From: Spiroplasma alleghenense
Lineage (GTDB): Bacteria; Bacillota_I; Bacilli_A; Mycoplasmatales; Mycoplasmataceae
Assembly (NCBI RefSeq): GCF_003363775.1
Contig: NZ_CP031376.1
Location: 992,001 to 1,056,000 of the forward strand
DNA length: 64,000 bases
Direction of reading: 5' to 3'
In this document: piece after piece, positions 8,832-19,390 of the stretch
How the letters are laid out: every line of letters begins with the position of its first letter
Position numbering within the stretch: position 1 is the stretch's first letter
Made by a program: the position numbers and the translations under genes
The notes under the pieces: model-generated
Database searches by the model: none
Told to the model about the DNA's origin: nothing
What the model saw: the letters and a program-made list of their open reading frames with translations, nothing else

Positions 8832-11450
8832 TTAATTTGTAATTGCTAAGTTTTTTTGATATTTTTTAAATTCTTTTTTGTCAAAATTGTTTTCATCTTT
8901 TTCAGTAATCAAATAATTGATATCCAATGAGTGAATGGCATTGAAATAGTTACTGCTTATTTTTTTCATATCTTGATACTTAGTTTTTAAAACTACTTCA
9001 TCTAAAGTTGAATCAATTAAGTTCATAAAATCTTTTTGTCAATTAGTTAGTCAACTCATTTCAACCTCAATTTGTTCTCTTATAATTTGTGCTTCTGAAA
9101 ATAGTTTATTAACTTCATCACTATTTTTAATTTTTAAATAATTTTGTTTTAATTTTTCAATTAAAGTTTTATTTTGTTTTTCTTCAGGTTTATTAACCAG
9201 AACTTTCAATTTCTTAATTAAAGCCTCTTTGCTTTTTTCTTGTTTTTGAAGCAAACTCTCAGCTTTACCTTCTATTTTGGAAAGTTTGACTAGTTGTAGT
9301 TCAAGATTTTTTATTTTTAATAAATCTTCTGCCTTAATATAACTTGATAATTTGTTCAAATTGTTTTCTAAATCTTTTTTAGCCAAACTTGAATTAGTAT
9401 TTAAAGCTTTGCTGTAATATTTTACTAATTTGTTATTTGTTTTAATAATTTCTTTATTTTCTGAAATTCTTTCTTTGTAAACCAATAGAGTAAATACAAT
9501 TCCTAATACTAATCCAGCTCCATTAACAATAAATCATAAAACTAAATTAAGCACAGCACTGTTGGCGGCTCCAGTGAAGACATTGTGGGAACTAGGATCA
9601 ACAAGGATTCCCCCAATTGTTTCAGCCACCAATCTAGGATCTCCAAGTGTTGTGGTGAATCCAAAAACCCCCATTCCTCCAGGTAATCGCGCTTCAACTG
9701 CTAGTAATCCAGAAAGTAATCCCGCAATTCCTGCAGCACAAACTCCCGCTAGGAAGGGACGGAATTTTGGTAAGTTAACTCCATAAATTACTGGTTCAGT
9801 AATTCCAACTAAAGCCCCTGGTAAAGCTGAAAGTCCTGCAGTTCGTAGTTGACTGTTTTTAGTTCGAACACAAACCCCAATTGTGGCTCCCATTTGAGCA
9901 AAGGTTGCAATGTTCATAGCAATTAATAAAGTTGAGTGGAATCCTTGCGCATTTGTAACCGCAATTGGCATTACCACGGTGACATGCATTCCTGTTAGAA
10001 TTAGTGGTTGTCAGATAAAGGCAAAGACAGCGGTGCCGATTCCAAATGGAATTAAAGCAATCTTACCAATTACAAATCCAATTCCTGATTCTAGTAAAAA
10101 TAGAATTGGTCCAACAACAAAGAACACGGCAGCAAATGTTATTGTCATGGTTAATAAAGGTCTAAAAATAATATCAATGGCTGTTGGCATTCAACTTTTA
10201 ATTCATTTTTCAATGTGAAATAAAATAATAGCAGCAGCAATATGAGGCAAGATTGATGAAGTATAAATTCCAACTTTCATATGGAAGTTACCTATGGTAA
10301 ATAAATCTCATTGGGTTGTACTCATTCCCAAAGTGGCTCCCGCAATTGCTAGACCGATAAATAACTGCAATAAGGTGTTACCACCTAAGTATTTACAAGT
10401 ATTATATCCAATATAGATTCCAAATAGTTTCAAACCACTTTCTGCGAGCAGATTAAAGAATAAACTAAATGAATCAACATTTGTATTTATTGGACCCGCA
10501 CCAATTCCCATGTCAACAATCACGTTGCTCATTACCAGAATGGCTTTGATTCCCATTAACAATCCCGAAGCTAATAGTAGTGGAATGGTTGGCATAATTA
10601 CTCCAGTTACCGCTGCAGTTAAACGTTTTGCAAATGATCTTTTAATAATAATTGGTTGATTGTTTTGATCATAATTTAAATTGCTTACAAACACTTTAAC
10701 AGCATCCAATACCTTATAAACTTCTCCTCCAATTATAATTTGTAGTTGACTTCCTTGTCAGTTTATTCCTTTAACAATTGGGATGTGTTTGATTTTTTCA
10801 ATATCAACTTTTTCGGTATTTTTTATTTCAAATCTTAATCGAGTCATACAACTAAAAACTTCAGTGTAGTTTTCTTTTCCTGAAATTGCATAATAAATTT
10901 CTTCAGCAATTTTTTCATAACGACCCTTTTCCTTTAGAAAATCAAATTCATCCTCATAGTTTTGATTAACAGGTTTGGTATAATTTCACTCTCCAATTAA
11001 ATCACCCTTTTTAGCTTCAGCTCCTTCTTTTAAAATTTTAAAACTTCAACCCGGTGAGTCGTTAGTATCCAAAACTATTGGAGTTGCTGTTGAAATATTT
11101 TCTTTTTCAATCGCATCCAAATCAACTTTAACAATTTTGTTTTTAAGTAAAATTTTATCATTGACTTTTGCTTCCACTTTAAATGGTTCACCATTTAACT
11201 TAACGGTGTCTAATCCAATGTGCATTAAAATTTTTACATCATCAAGTGTTGAAAAATAAAATGCATGTTTGGAATCAGTGATCATTTCTAATTTTCCAGT
11301 TTCAACTGGGGCATAGAAATCTTTGCCACTTGGAATAATATACAATCCATCGCCAAGCATTTTTTCACTAAAGACGCCATCATTTAATTTTTCAATACTA
11401 TGAACTTTCCCATCAACGGGGGCAAATAACTTAATCTTATTTTCCTTCAT
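8832..11450 (-). CDS. PTS beta-glucoside-type EIIABC with coiled-coil tail
   Basis: An 872-aa sugar permease of the phosphotransferase system. Order is EIIA (residues 1-135, His77 in LMHIGLDTV, His62 in KHAFYF), EIIB (about 175-255, phospho-Cys201 in SCMTRLRF), EIIC (about 270-655, with GITEPVIYGVNLP), then about 200 residues rich in Lys, Glu, Leu and Asn that look like a long coiled coil. Most beta-glucoside enzymes are BCA, around 620 aa, without this tail. The tail ends YQKNLAITN. Start ATG follows AGGAGG. The enzyme imports and phosphorylates a beta-glucoside for the GH1 enzyme encoded next. Substrate specificity not deducible. Confidence 0.93.
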
Positions 11451-11529
11451 GTGTTTTTCCTCCTACAATTAAAATAACAAATTAGTTTTATAATTGATGA
11501 TTTTAACAGTAGGTTTTAAGTGCTTAACA

Positions 11530-11551
11530 ATTTGTAAAGTACTTTACAAAT
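11530..11551. promoter_or_regulatory. 22-bp perfect palindrome upstream of PTS operon
   Basis: Perfect dyad with half-site ATTTGTAAAGT, 80 bases before the PTS start and just past the regulator gene. It is the likely operator of the adjacent RpiR-type protein. The arms TTGTAAA/TTTACAA are the same as in the palindrome at 2665-2686. Confidence 0.6.
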
Positions 11552-11554
11552 AAA

Positions 11555-11580
11555 AAAACCTAAATCAATATTTAGGTTTT
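11555..11580 (-). terminator. terminator of RpiR-family gene
   Basis: Perfect 11-bp stem AAAACCTAAAT / ATTTAGGTTTT with CAAT loop and a U-run on the minus strand. The stop codon of the regulator lies in the first arm. Confidence 0.85.
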
Positions 11581-12343
11581 AAGGCTTGATGGTTTTACAA
11601 ATTGCTAAAATTTGAACCAAAATGTAGTTTAAATTAATTAAACGAAAGTCTAATTGGTTTGGACCAATATTGTCCATAATAATTTTTCGATCTCTATCAA
11701 TTTTAAAGCGATTCTCTTGAGAATGAGAAGTTATGCAAAAAATATTTTTAGTTTTTTTACCAGCCATTTGTAATACCTCGATAAAATGAGAATTGTCTTG
11801 TCCTGAAATAAAAGCAATTACTAAATCATTTTCTTCAACCAAATTTGAACTCTCGATCATTTGCATTGTGTGGTCAAACTTTAAAACATTTTTATTTAAA
11901 AGTAATAAATTTTCAAAAAATAATTGAGTAAAATTTCTAAGCTGGTATGAACTGTAAATAAATATTTTTGAACTATTAGAAATTTCTTGGGCAAGTTTCA
12001 AAAATACTGATTTATATTTTTGAAAGTAATTAATGTTTTCAACTACATCTTTTTGAAGGTCTTGAAAAATATCTAGTTCAATATGTGTTGGTTCTTTTTC
12101 ACCATGGAAATGTTCAAACTCATATTTTAATCTTGTTAATAATTCACGATAACCTGTGTAGCCTAGTTTTTTGGCAAATTGAGTAATATATGATTCTGAA
12201 ACAATCGCTTCTTGGGCGAGTTCTTTTGAGTTAGGAAAAACCCCAATCATAAACTTATCTACTAGAATTGAAGCAATCACCTCGGTAGTGTTGGGAATTT
12301 CTGCTTTCTTCATTTTTATTAATTTAGTAATAACTGCTTCCAT
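11579..12343 (-). CDS. MurR/RpiR-family transcriptional regulator
   Basis: A 254-aa regulator. An N-terminal helix-turn-helix domain (about residues 1-80, SKELAQEAIVSESYITQFAKKLGYTG-like recognition region) is followed by a SIS sugar-phosphate-binding domain (about 110-240, with IFIYSSYQ and LVIAFISGQD). RpiR proteins sense phosphorylated sugars and control sugar-use operons. It precedes the PTS-GH1 operon in the same direction but is separated by its own terminator and the palindrome, so it most likely regulates that operon. Start ATG follows AAGGGG. Whether it represses or activates cannot be said. Confidence 0.9.
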   Translation of the reverse strand: MEAVITKLIKMKKAEIPNTTEVIASILVDKFMIGVFPNSKELAQEAIVSESYITQFAKKLGYTGYRELLTRLKYEFEHFHGEKEPTHIELDIFQDLQKDVVENINYFQKYKSVFLKLAQEISNSSKIFIYSSYQLRNFTQLFFENLLLLNKNVLKFDHTMQMIESSNLVEENDLVIAFISGQDNSHFIEVLQMAGKKTKNIFCITSHSQENRFKIDRDRKIIMDNIGPNQLDFRLINLNYILVQILAICKTIKP

Positions 12344-12423
12344 AAAATATACCCCTTAAACTTAATTATATCAATTTTAAAATTATGGTTTTAAAAAATG
12401 TTACTACTAAGTAAAAAGTTATT

Positions 12424-13902
12424 TTACACCGAGCTAACATTATCAACTTTTTTAGAAGTAGTAATAATTGATTTGGTTTTTATATAAGCATATCTTCCAA
12501 TTAAGAAACAGATAAAAGCCGTGATTAAAGAGGAAAGCACAAGGATAGAAATTGATATTGGTTTTAATATATAATCATACAAACTTTCCAATCCTTTGGC
12601 TGCTTCTCCAATTTGTAAATCCAAGATTTCAATTCCTACAGTTGAAATTAAATAATTTTTTTCAAAGTAGAAAAATAGAGTTTTTCTGAATGCTATTTCA
12701 TAAATATCAGGTTTAAAATAAATACTTAATTCGATAAAGATATTAAAAAAAATTATTAAAAATACTACATTAAGAGAGGCGAACACACCTTCTCTTTTGG
12801 GGCTACCCTTTTTGTAAACTCTTAATCCCATTCAGTTTGAAAAAGAAATTACTCATAACGGCATAAATGAAATCGGCAATCCAGAAACACTACTGGTTTC
12901 CAAACCTCAATCTGAATGGATTGAAAATAGTGAATGTGGATAAAATAATAGCAATCAACGTTCTTGACCGTTTTCATTGACAAAGCCGTTGAAATAATCT
13001 TTTTCAACTCCGGGTATTTCTCTTATATCCACACTTTGAAAAATCAATCAAAAAAATACAATTGTTGTGAAAATTGAAAGTATTGTGGTTGAAATAAATA
13101 GCGTTAAATAGTAAGCTTTTTTTATTTTAATTCTTGGTTCTTTTGCCAGTGATTTATTAAGTTCTAATGCTTCAACAATGGGTTCATCGTCTATTTCGAT
13201 CAATCCTATTTCTTGTTTTTTTGGATCAACATTTGTCTTTTTCTGTTTTTTTAAATAAAGGAAGTCTTCTGCTAATAATGATAAAATACTAATCAAGGCT
13301 AAGCTAGAAATTATAACTGCTGGTATATTGCATTTCAGATACTTATAATAACCCAAATTTTCAATAATAGAATTTCTTAAAATATCTAGTTGTTGCTTAA
13401 GAATATCTGTATCAAAAAAGTCTCTTCCAAAGTAATCATAGATTTGCTGGTCAAAAACCTTTTGAAAAATACTTTTATTCATTGGAAGCGAAAACAAAAT
13501 AATATAAAAAACAATACATATAGATGAGGCGATGGCAGCTGGGTATAAAAATTTATGACGAGAGTTTTTGGTTTCTATACATAAAAACGCAACCGTAGCA
13601 AAAAATGTAAATACAAAAACAAAATCCAATAACTGTACTATGCCCGAATTGTTAGTAATTTTGCTTCCTCCAGAGGAAAAAAATAAATATCGCGAGCTAA
13701 GTATAGTTTTATCTGAAATATCAATACCATTAACAATAAAACCGTTAAAAAAATCATTTTCGATTCCTGGAAGGTACTTAATATTAACATCCTGGGTCAT
13801 TGTTACTAGATATCAAAAAATTTGAGAAAAAATAAAAACCAAAATAAATAAACTGATGGTAACCAATATTTTCGTAAGTTTAATTTTTTCTTTTCTAGAC
13901 AT
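12424..13902 (-). CDS. FFNGF family class D membrane protein, 492 aa
   Basis: A double-unit membrane protein. Unit 1: TM near residues 12-32, YLPGIENDFFNGF, two TMs, an outside segment FDQQIYDYFGRDFF with a long amphipathic helix, TM. A charged cytoplasmic linker of about 40 residues follows. Unit 2: TM, EIPGVEKDYFNGF, TMs, YFEKNYLISTVG, TM. The two units therefore look like an internal duplication, about eight TMs in all. Many Trp codons are TGA. Start chosen from ATG with TGGAGA. It follows the 259-aa class Q gene by 132 bases in the same direction and is the last gene of the first surface cassette. No known family recognised. Confidence 0.8.
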
Positions 13903-14034
13903 TTATTTCTCCATCTATTAATCTAATTATTATATTTTTAAAAACTAAATATATTATATCTTATTTGTAAATTATCCTTTATTTTTTAGAGCAAATTTAA
14001 TAGTAACTATTTTGGGTTAAATTTTTTTACATTA

Positions 14035-14814
14035 CTATAAATCAAGACCATCATGTTCGTCTTTGCCATCTTTGGGTTTAATATAAAAATACGCAAAAGA
14101 ACTGTACAATAAAATCATAAACATCGTCAAAAAAGAAAGTATATTTGATATTATTGAAAAAATATAATTAACATTAAAATTAAAACTTTCTAAAGCCCCT
14201 GATTTTGCTATTTCAAATTGCTCTTGAATTAATGGTGTCAAATTATTTTCTTGAAAATCTGTAAATTGCTTAAAGAATTGATTTTCAAAACTGTTATAAA
14301 AAGAATTGTTATTATTAATGTAAAAATTTTGTACTATTATTATCATAATTGCCGGAATTAAAAAATAAAAAGCAACTAGACATTTTCTATAACTCAATGC
14401 AATTCTTAATTTCTCCGTGGAACGACAAGAATAGTTAACTATAAGTTGTTCAATGATTAGGGGTCAAAGTATAGAAACAAAAAGAAAAATTAGAGCAATA
14501 ATTAATAGCGCTTTAATTGTAATGCCGTTTTTAAATCCCAAAAACATCATCTTTGGCATGAATCAGGCAGTCTTGCTTATATCAACATTATTATTTATAA
14601 AACCGTTAAAAAAATTGTCTTCAACTCCAGGTAAATCTTTAAAATTAATACTCTGAAAAGCAAGTCATATAAATCAAGATATATTGAAAACCACAAATAA
14701 GGCGATCATGCTAATTGAAAAATAATAATAAGTATGGATTTTTTTTGGATCTCAAAAAGTAATTTTCAAATTAAAGTTTTTTCTCTCTTTTTTATTTAAC
14801 TCATTTTTTTTCAT
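14035..14814 (-). CDS. FFNGF family class Q membrane protein, 259 aa
   Basis: Single-unit member. A basic N-terminus, TM near residues 35-55, KDLPGVEDNFFNGF, a TM pair around 95-150, the outside block FENQFFKQFTDFQENNLTP with QEQFEIAKSG, then a last TM and a charged tail ending DGLDL. Class Q proteins differ from the other halves in the QFF segment and in lacking the FGRDFF block. The start ATG is preceded by AGATAGG. It sits 25 bases behind the EISSRLVT gene, in the cassette order lipoprotein, helical protein, class Q, class D. Function unknown. Confidence 0.78.
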
Positions 14815-14839
14815 ATTAATACCTATCTTTCCAAATAAT

Positions 14840-16501
14840 TTAATAAAATAAATTGCTTAAAATATTTATATTTTGATTAAAAATATCTTCAAAAATCGTT
14901 TTTCAATATAATCTGTCATTATAAGTGTAATCTAAATTAAAAATTTCCAATTTTATTTTTAAATTTTTTATACTTTCTTCGAGATCTCTACGTGAATTTA
15001 CATATATTTTAGTTAATTCCGATTTGGTAAAATTATTTATATTACTTGATTTTTTTTCATTCATAAAATCACTTTCTTGAATTAGATTTCCGAATGAAAA
15101 TTTTTCACCTATATCTATAAAATTTTCTTCTATTTCTTGATTAAAGAGCTCTATTTCATTGTTTTTTGTTTTCATAATTTTATTTTGATAATTCAGATTA
15201 TTTTTTTCAGATAATAAATTGAATATTATATTATCAAAAGCCTTAATTCTAGAAGTAAGCTCTCCAATTTCATCTTTTGAAGTGGAGAGGCTTTGAGACT
15301 CAATGGTTTTTGTAGTTGATTTAAATTCCTTTTTTAATTCACAATAGTGATCAGTAAAATAGCCCATTGTAACAGCGGTAATAAAAATATTAAAAAGTCT
15401 AAGAGCTTTTTTAACATTTTTAATTGTATTATCCAAAACATTTTTGTACAAATCAGACAATTCACTATTTTTTATAAATCTATTGGTCAAATTTAGTGAT
15501 TTTTCAAATTTTTTAAGTTCTTTAGAAAGATTATCTAATGATTTTTCTCAGAAAAACTCCGAATAGGATATTGCATCTTTAAAATCGTTAGCTGCGTTTT
15601 CGAAAAACTTGCCAGAAGCAAGCGCAGTAAAAGATGCTGGAGGTCAAAAAATACTTCATGTTGTTAGGCCAATTGTGATACAACCCTTTGTCATAGTTCA
15701 TGCATATTTAGAAGTAATATCTTGAAAATTATTATTACTTAAATCGATTTCATTTATAAGAGTGTTATCTAAATTTTCGATATTTTTTATTTCCATATTT
15801 ACTTCTCTAATAGAATTATCAGCATCTTTTGTCTCCTCTTCAATTATCTCGATTCTTTCTTTATTTTTTGAAATTTCTGCTAAGTTTTCCTCAAACTCTA
15901 TTTTCATTAATTCTTGCTTAATTTCCTTTGTCTTTACTAAATTTTGCAAAACTAAAATGAGAGTTTCTCTGTAATCATATATGTATTTATATTTTTCGAC
16001 ATTATTTAAATTTGACCATTCATCAAAATTATATTTAAAAAATTCTATTTTCATTATTTGGTCATAGTCATCAGAACTCACTAGATTTTCGTAGGCCAAA
16101 ATATTTTGAAATAAAATATTTTTTACAAATCCGATTTGTTCGCGAACTTGGCCTTCGCTATATTTTCGAGTTACCAATCTTGAAGAAATCTCGTTTTGAA
16201 TCTGCAAATTAACATCAACAAAATCTCCATTTTTGCTCACACTTTTATTAAAGGAATCGCCACTTACATTTTCTAATTCATTTAGATATTGAGCAATTAT
16301 TTCTTCTTCAATGTCAGCCTTTTGAAATGCTGATATAACCTGTTGATTTGAAGTGAAATTATAATTATTTTTTAAGCGAATTCTGAAATTATTGTTATGA
16401 GATAGAGAATTAGCAAGAACTGCGGAACTCGAAGAAACAAGCACTAAGCTTCCGATAACCCCTAATCATATATATGTTTTTTTTCTTTTTCTAATTTTCA
16501 T
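14840..16501 (-). CDS. EISSRLVT helical surface protein, 553 aa
   Basis: A 553-aa protein with a basic N-terminus and a hydrophobic signal segment (about residues 10-30, ...VSSSSAVLANS), probably secreted or anchored. Residues 30-185 form a conserved block (IQNEISSRLVTRKYSEGQVREQ, FKYNFDEW). Next comes a coiled-coil region, a central hydrophobic stretch (CITIGLTTWSIFWPPASF), a second hydrophobic segment (FNIFITAVTMGYF) and another long coiled coil, ending NILSNLFY. Four copies exist in the window. The mix of helical rods and a central hydrophobic hairpin recalls alpha-helical pore-forming toxins, but this is only architectural. Start ATG; stop 25 bases before class Q gene. Confidence 0.8.
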
Positions 16502-16516
16502 TTTAATTACCTTTTT

Positions 16517-18400
16517 CTATTTAATTAATAAATCTATTGATGTTTGATTTTGAATTCATTTACCGCCGAAAAAAATTACTGAGTAATTTTGGAAATTTTG
16601 TACAGCTTTATTTTTTTCATAAATAAATATCTTATAGTCAATATATTCCCTCATAAATGGGACCATTTCTTGGAGACAATTGTTAATTAGTACCTGGTTT
16701 TCAAGATGACTATTTTGCGAATTAATGTCAACCTGATTAAGTTCATCTTCAATTCCCTTAATTTCTAGTTCATTAACATCGAAAATAATTTTGTCACCTT
16801 TTAAAAGATTGGAATTTTGAATTACACTTAAACAAATACTGTCAGTGTAGTGTAAAAACTGATTTCCTGAGGTTGTCGTTAATTCGAAATCAATATCTTC
16901 TTTTAAAACTGAGAACCTAGAGTCTGTTCACAAAATTTCTTTAATTAAATTTGCCATTCCCGAAAAAGTCGCCCCAGCATAAATATTAATTGCTGGAGCT
17001 AAGAAATCTTTAACCTCGTCAAGTTTTATATATTCCATTTTTTTGACAATACTTTTAGACTCTGAAGAAAAAAAGAATGAGTTATTAGTTGGAACTATTT
17101 CAACACTTGAATTTCCATTAAATGTAGTTTCAAGGTTATCTGTTCTAATTTCCACTTGGTCCTTAATATCAATGTCTGATGATAGCAAGTCTAAAGTTGA
17201 ATTTACTTCTTCTTGAAATTCTTGAATTGTAGTAACACCTAATTGAACTTCGATATTCGCAATATCATCTTCAATTACTTGTAAGTCTAGTTTAGGAACC
17301 TCAAAAGTTAATTTCTCTCCAATTAAGTAGTGATTACCAGGGATTATTTGTAATTCTACAATGTCGGTAGGCATAAAATATTGGAAATCAGTATTTGAAA
17401 TTAGGGTGTAATCTAATCCTCTTTGTGATTGAGGAACTTCTGATAAGATAGCGCTTTCGATTTGATTCAAAAATAACTCTTGATTTGTTTTAAAATTAAA
17501 ATCTAATTGTTCAATTGTTTCTTTTAAATCTTTAATATTATAAGTTTCAACAATAAATTCAACATTTTCACCGGTTAAAATTCGAGAATCTTTTTTGGCT
17601 ACTATCCTTACTTTATCTCCTTCTTTTAGCAGATTAGAGTTTGATGGAAATTCAATAATATAATCCTCATCTTTTTTTGCATCAAAGACGTTAGTTTGAA
17701 TGACTTTTTCAAGCCGTGTTTCAACATCCGACGGTTTCTCATTTATTCTAGGAATAGCTTTTTCATAATTAATAGTATTTATGTCAAAGATATTTATTTG
17801 TACTACAGATGCTCCTCGAATTATTCTAGATTTAGGAAAAGAGGTTACAGTAATAGAGTCTCCTTTTGAAAAAGCTAAATCATTTTTCATTTTATAAATT
17901 ACTTCATAATCAGTTTCTAATTTAATGCCCTTTATTTTTGTTTCTAAAAATTCAATCAACAATTTATCAAAAGTATTTTTGTCTTCTCCTGGTAAGGGCT
18001 TTATTAAATTTAATTCTTCATCTAACTCTGACAAACTTATCAAATTAGTAGACTTATTTATTATTTTTCCATAAATTTTATTATTATCTTTTACTGGTTT
18101 GATATAAACTTGGTCACCGACCATAAATTCAGGTTCTTTATTAGTAGTAATTATTTCATAATGAGTTTTATAAACTAAATCCTCAGATCAATTTTCAAAA
18201 ATACTTATAATTTCATTAATATAGTCAGTTTCTAGGTCATTAGGTCGTGGTTCGCGGATATTTATTTCAATATCGCCCATATTTAACATATCAACTTCTT
18301 CTTCAAAAACATGTCTAACTTCCTTAGAGCAAGATAACGTCAAGACCGGTGATGTAGTAATAGAAATTACAAATAATAGAGATAATGATAATTTTTTCAT
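16517..18400 (-). CDS. GD-repeat lipoprotein, 627 aa
   Basis: A surface lipoprotein with signal MKKLSLSLLFVISITTSPVL and a Cys in the LTLSC lipobox. The mature part seems built of about six degenerate units of about 95 residues, each starting with a GD-V/I strand (VGDQVYI, SKGDSITV, KEGDKVRIV, PTDIVEL, KGDKIIF), then a stretch with Leu-rich helix and a DY(T/I/E) strand. Same length as the copy at 45-47 kb. It is first in the operon lipoprotein, EISSRLVT, class Q, class D; the EISSRLVT gene starts 15 bases beyond its stop. ATG follows AAGGAAGA. Divergent RFSENYY gene lies 58 bases away. Confidence 0.85.
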
Positions 18401-18458
18401 TTTATATATCTTCCTTATGATTTTATTATATACTATATATGAACAAGGACAGATAAAA
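18401..18458. promoter_or_regulatory. compact divergent promoter region with ATAGTATATAA box
   Basis: Only 58 bases separate the two divergent start codons. The box at 18426-18436 reads ATAGTATATAA on the minus strand, giving a TATAAT-like -10 in that direction, and TATACT on the plus strand. The two promoters must overlap. The same box lies at 47133-47143 and, with one change, at 33120-33130. Confidence 0.6.
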
Positions 18459-19337
18459 ATGAAAAGTTTTATTAAAAAGTACTGATATGCCATTATCCCA
18501 TTTATTAATTTTTTATTTATCTTAATCTTTTTTATTTTTTTTCTATTTTTTGCTAGTAACGGGATAAACCATGCTAAAAACCAAATGCAATTAATTAATT
18601 TAAATAATCTTAAAAATTTATTAGAGGAAGATGAATATTATCTTATTATCAACGAAAATAACAAGTCTAGAGTGGATGGTATTCTTGACGGAGTTTTTCA
18701 AGATGCATTTAGTTGTTTAGAGGAAGGTATTCCAATTGAAAAAGATGAGAATTGGACTTTTTTTATTGAAGAATTCACATCTTATCAAAAATATGAAAGT
18801 AACTTGAATTACTTTGATTTTGCCTTAGAAATTATAAATTTGCCTATAACATTTTTAAGTTATCAATGTCACAGTTTTCAGACCAATGATTATAAAGCGG
18901 TTTTTCACCCCAAAGCAATATCCAGTTTAAATCAGCAATATTACGAAAGCGATATCATAAATAGCAGATTCTGAGTTAATTTTCAAACTGATAATAATTA
19001 CTTTATTTATCAAAAAACCTTTACAGAACAAATGGTAAAAACCTTGATGGCAATAATTAATCAAGATTTAGAAAATCCCGAAAAGAAGATTCTTTCCAAA
19101 AATTATAGTCAATCAAAAAATTACTATTTAAATAAGCGGTTGGAAAATTTTGAGATTTTTTTAAAAAGTTATGAAATCAAAAATTATTTAAAGAACCTAT
19201 TGAATAGTTGTTATATGACAGTGATATGAATGCCCTTGTTGGTAACTGAAATTATTTACGGACTCAGCTTACTAATTTTCTTAAGATTTTCAGAAAACTA
19301 CTACTTCCATAAATATATTCAGGTAATTGATCGTTAA
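18459..19337 (+). CDS. RFSENYY membrane protein, 292 aa
   Basis: A protein with one TM near residues 10-33, an outside domain of about 200 residues containing LLEEDEYYLIIN, DGVFQDAF and LNYFDFALEI, a helical stretch YSQSKNYYLNKRLENF, and a second TM near 255-280 ended by FLRFSENYYFHKYIQVIDR. The last 20 residues are almost invariant in all three copies, while the middle varies. It contains three TGA Trp codons. The ATG follows AAGGAC; an earlier ATG at 18439 gives only five codons. Always divergent from a GD-repeat lipoprotein, so the two products probably act together at the membrane. Unknown family. Confidence 0.8.
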
Positions 19338-19344
19338 AATAAAA

Positions 19345-19374
19345 AACTTATCCTTTGATTAACAAGAATAAGTT
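19345..19374. terminator. weak hairpin between convergent genes
   Basis: AACTTAT/ATAAGTT stem with a 16-nt loop between the convergent RFSENYY and oxidoreductase genes. A U-rich run follows on both sides, so it may act in both directions. Confidence 0.4.
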
Positions 19375-19390
19375 CGCCTTTATATTTTAT

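Noticed and set aside
9562-10218. Two plus-strand frames opposite the EIIC domain
   Set aside because: They mirror the EIIC coding sequence, which has unmistakable PTS motifs on the other strand.
18439-18456. Upstream ATG as start of the RFSENYY gene
   Set aside because: Out of frame and closes after five codons; the ATG at 18459 has a ribosome site and matches the sister gene.
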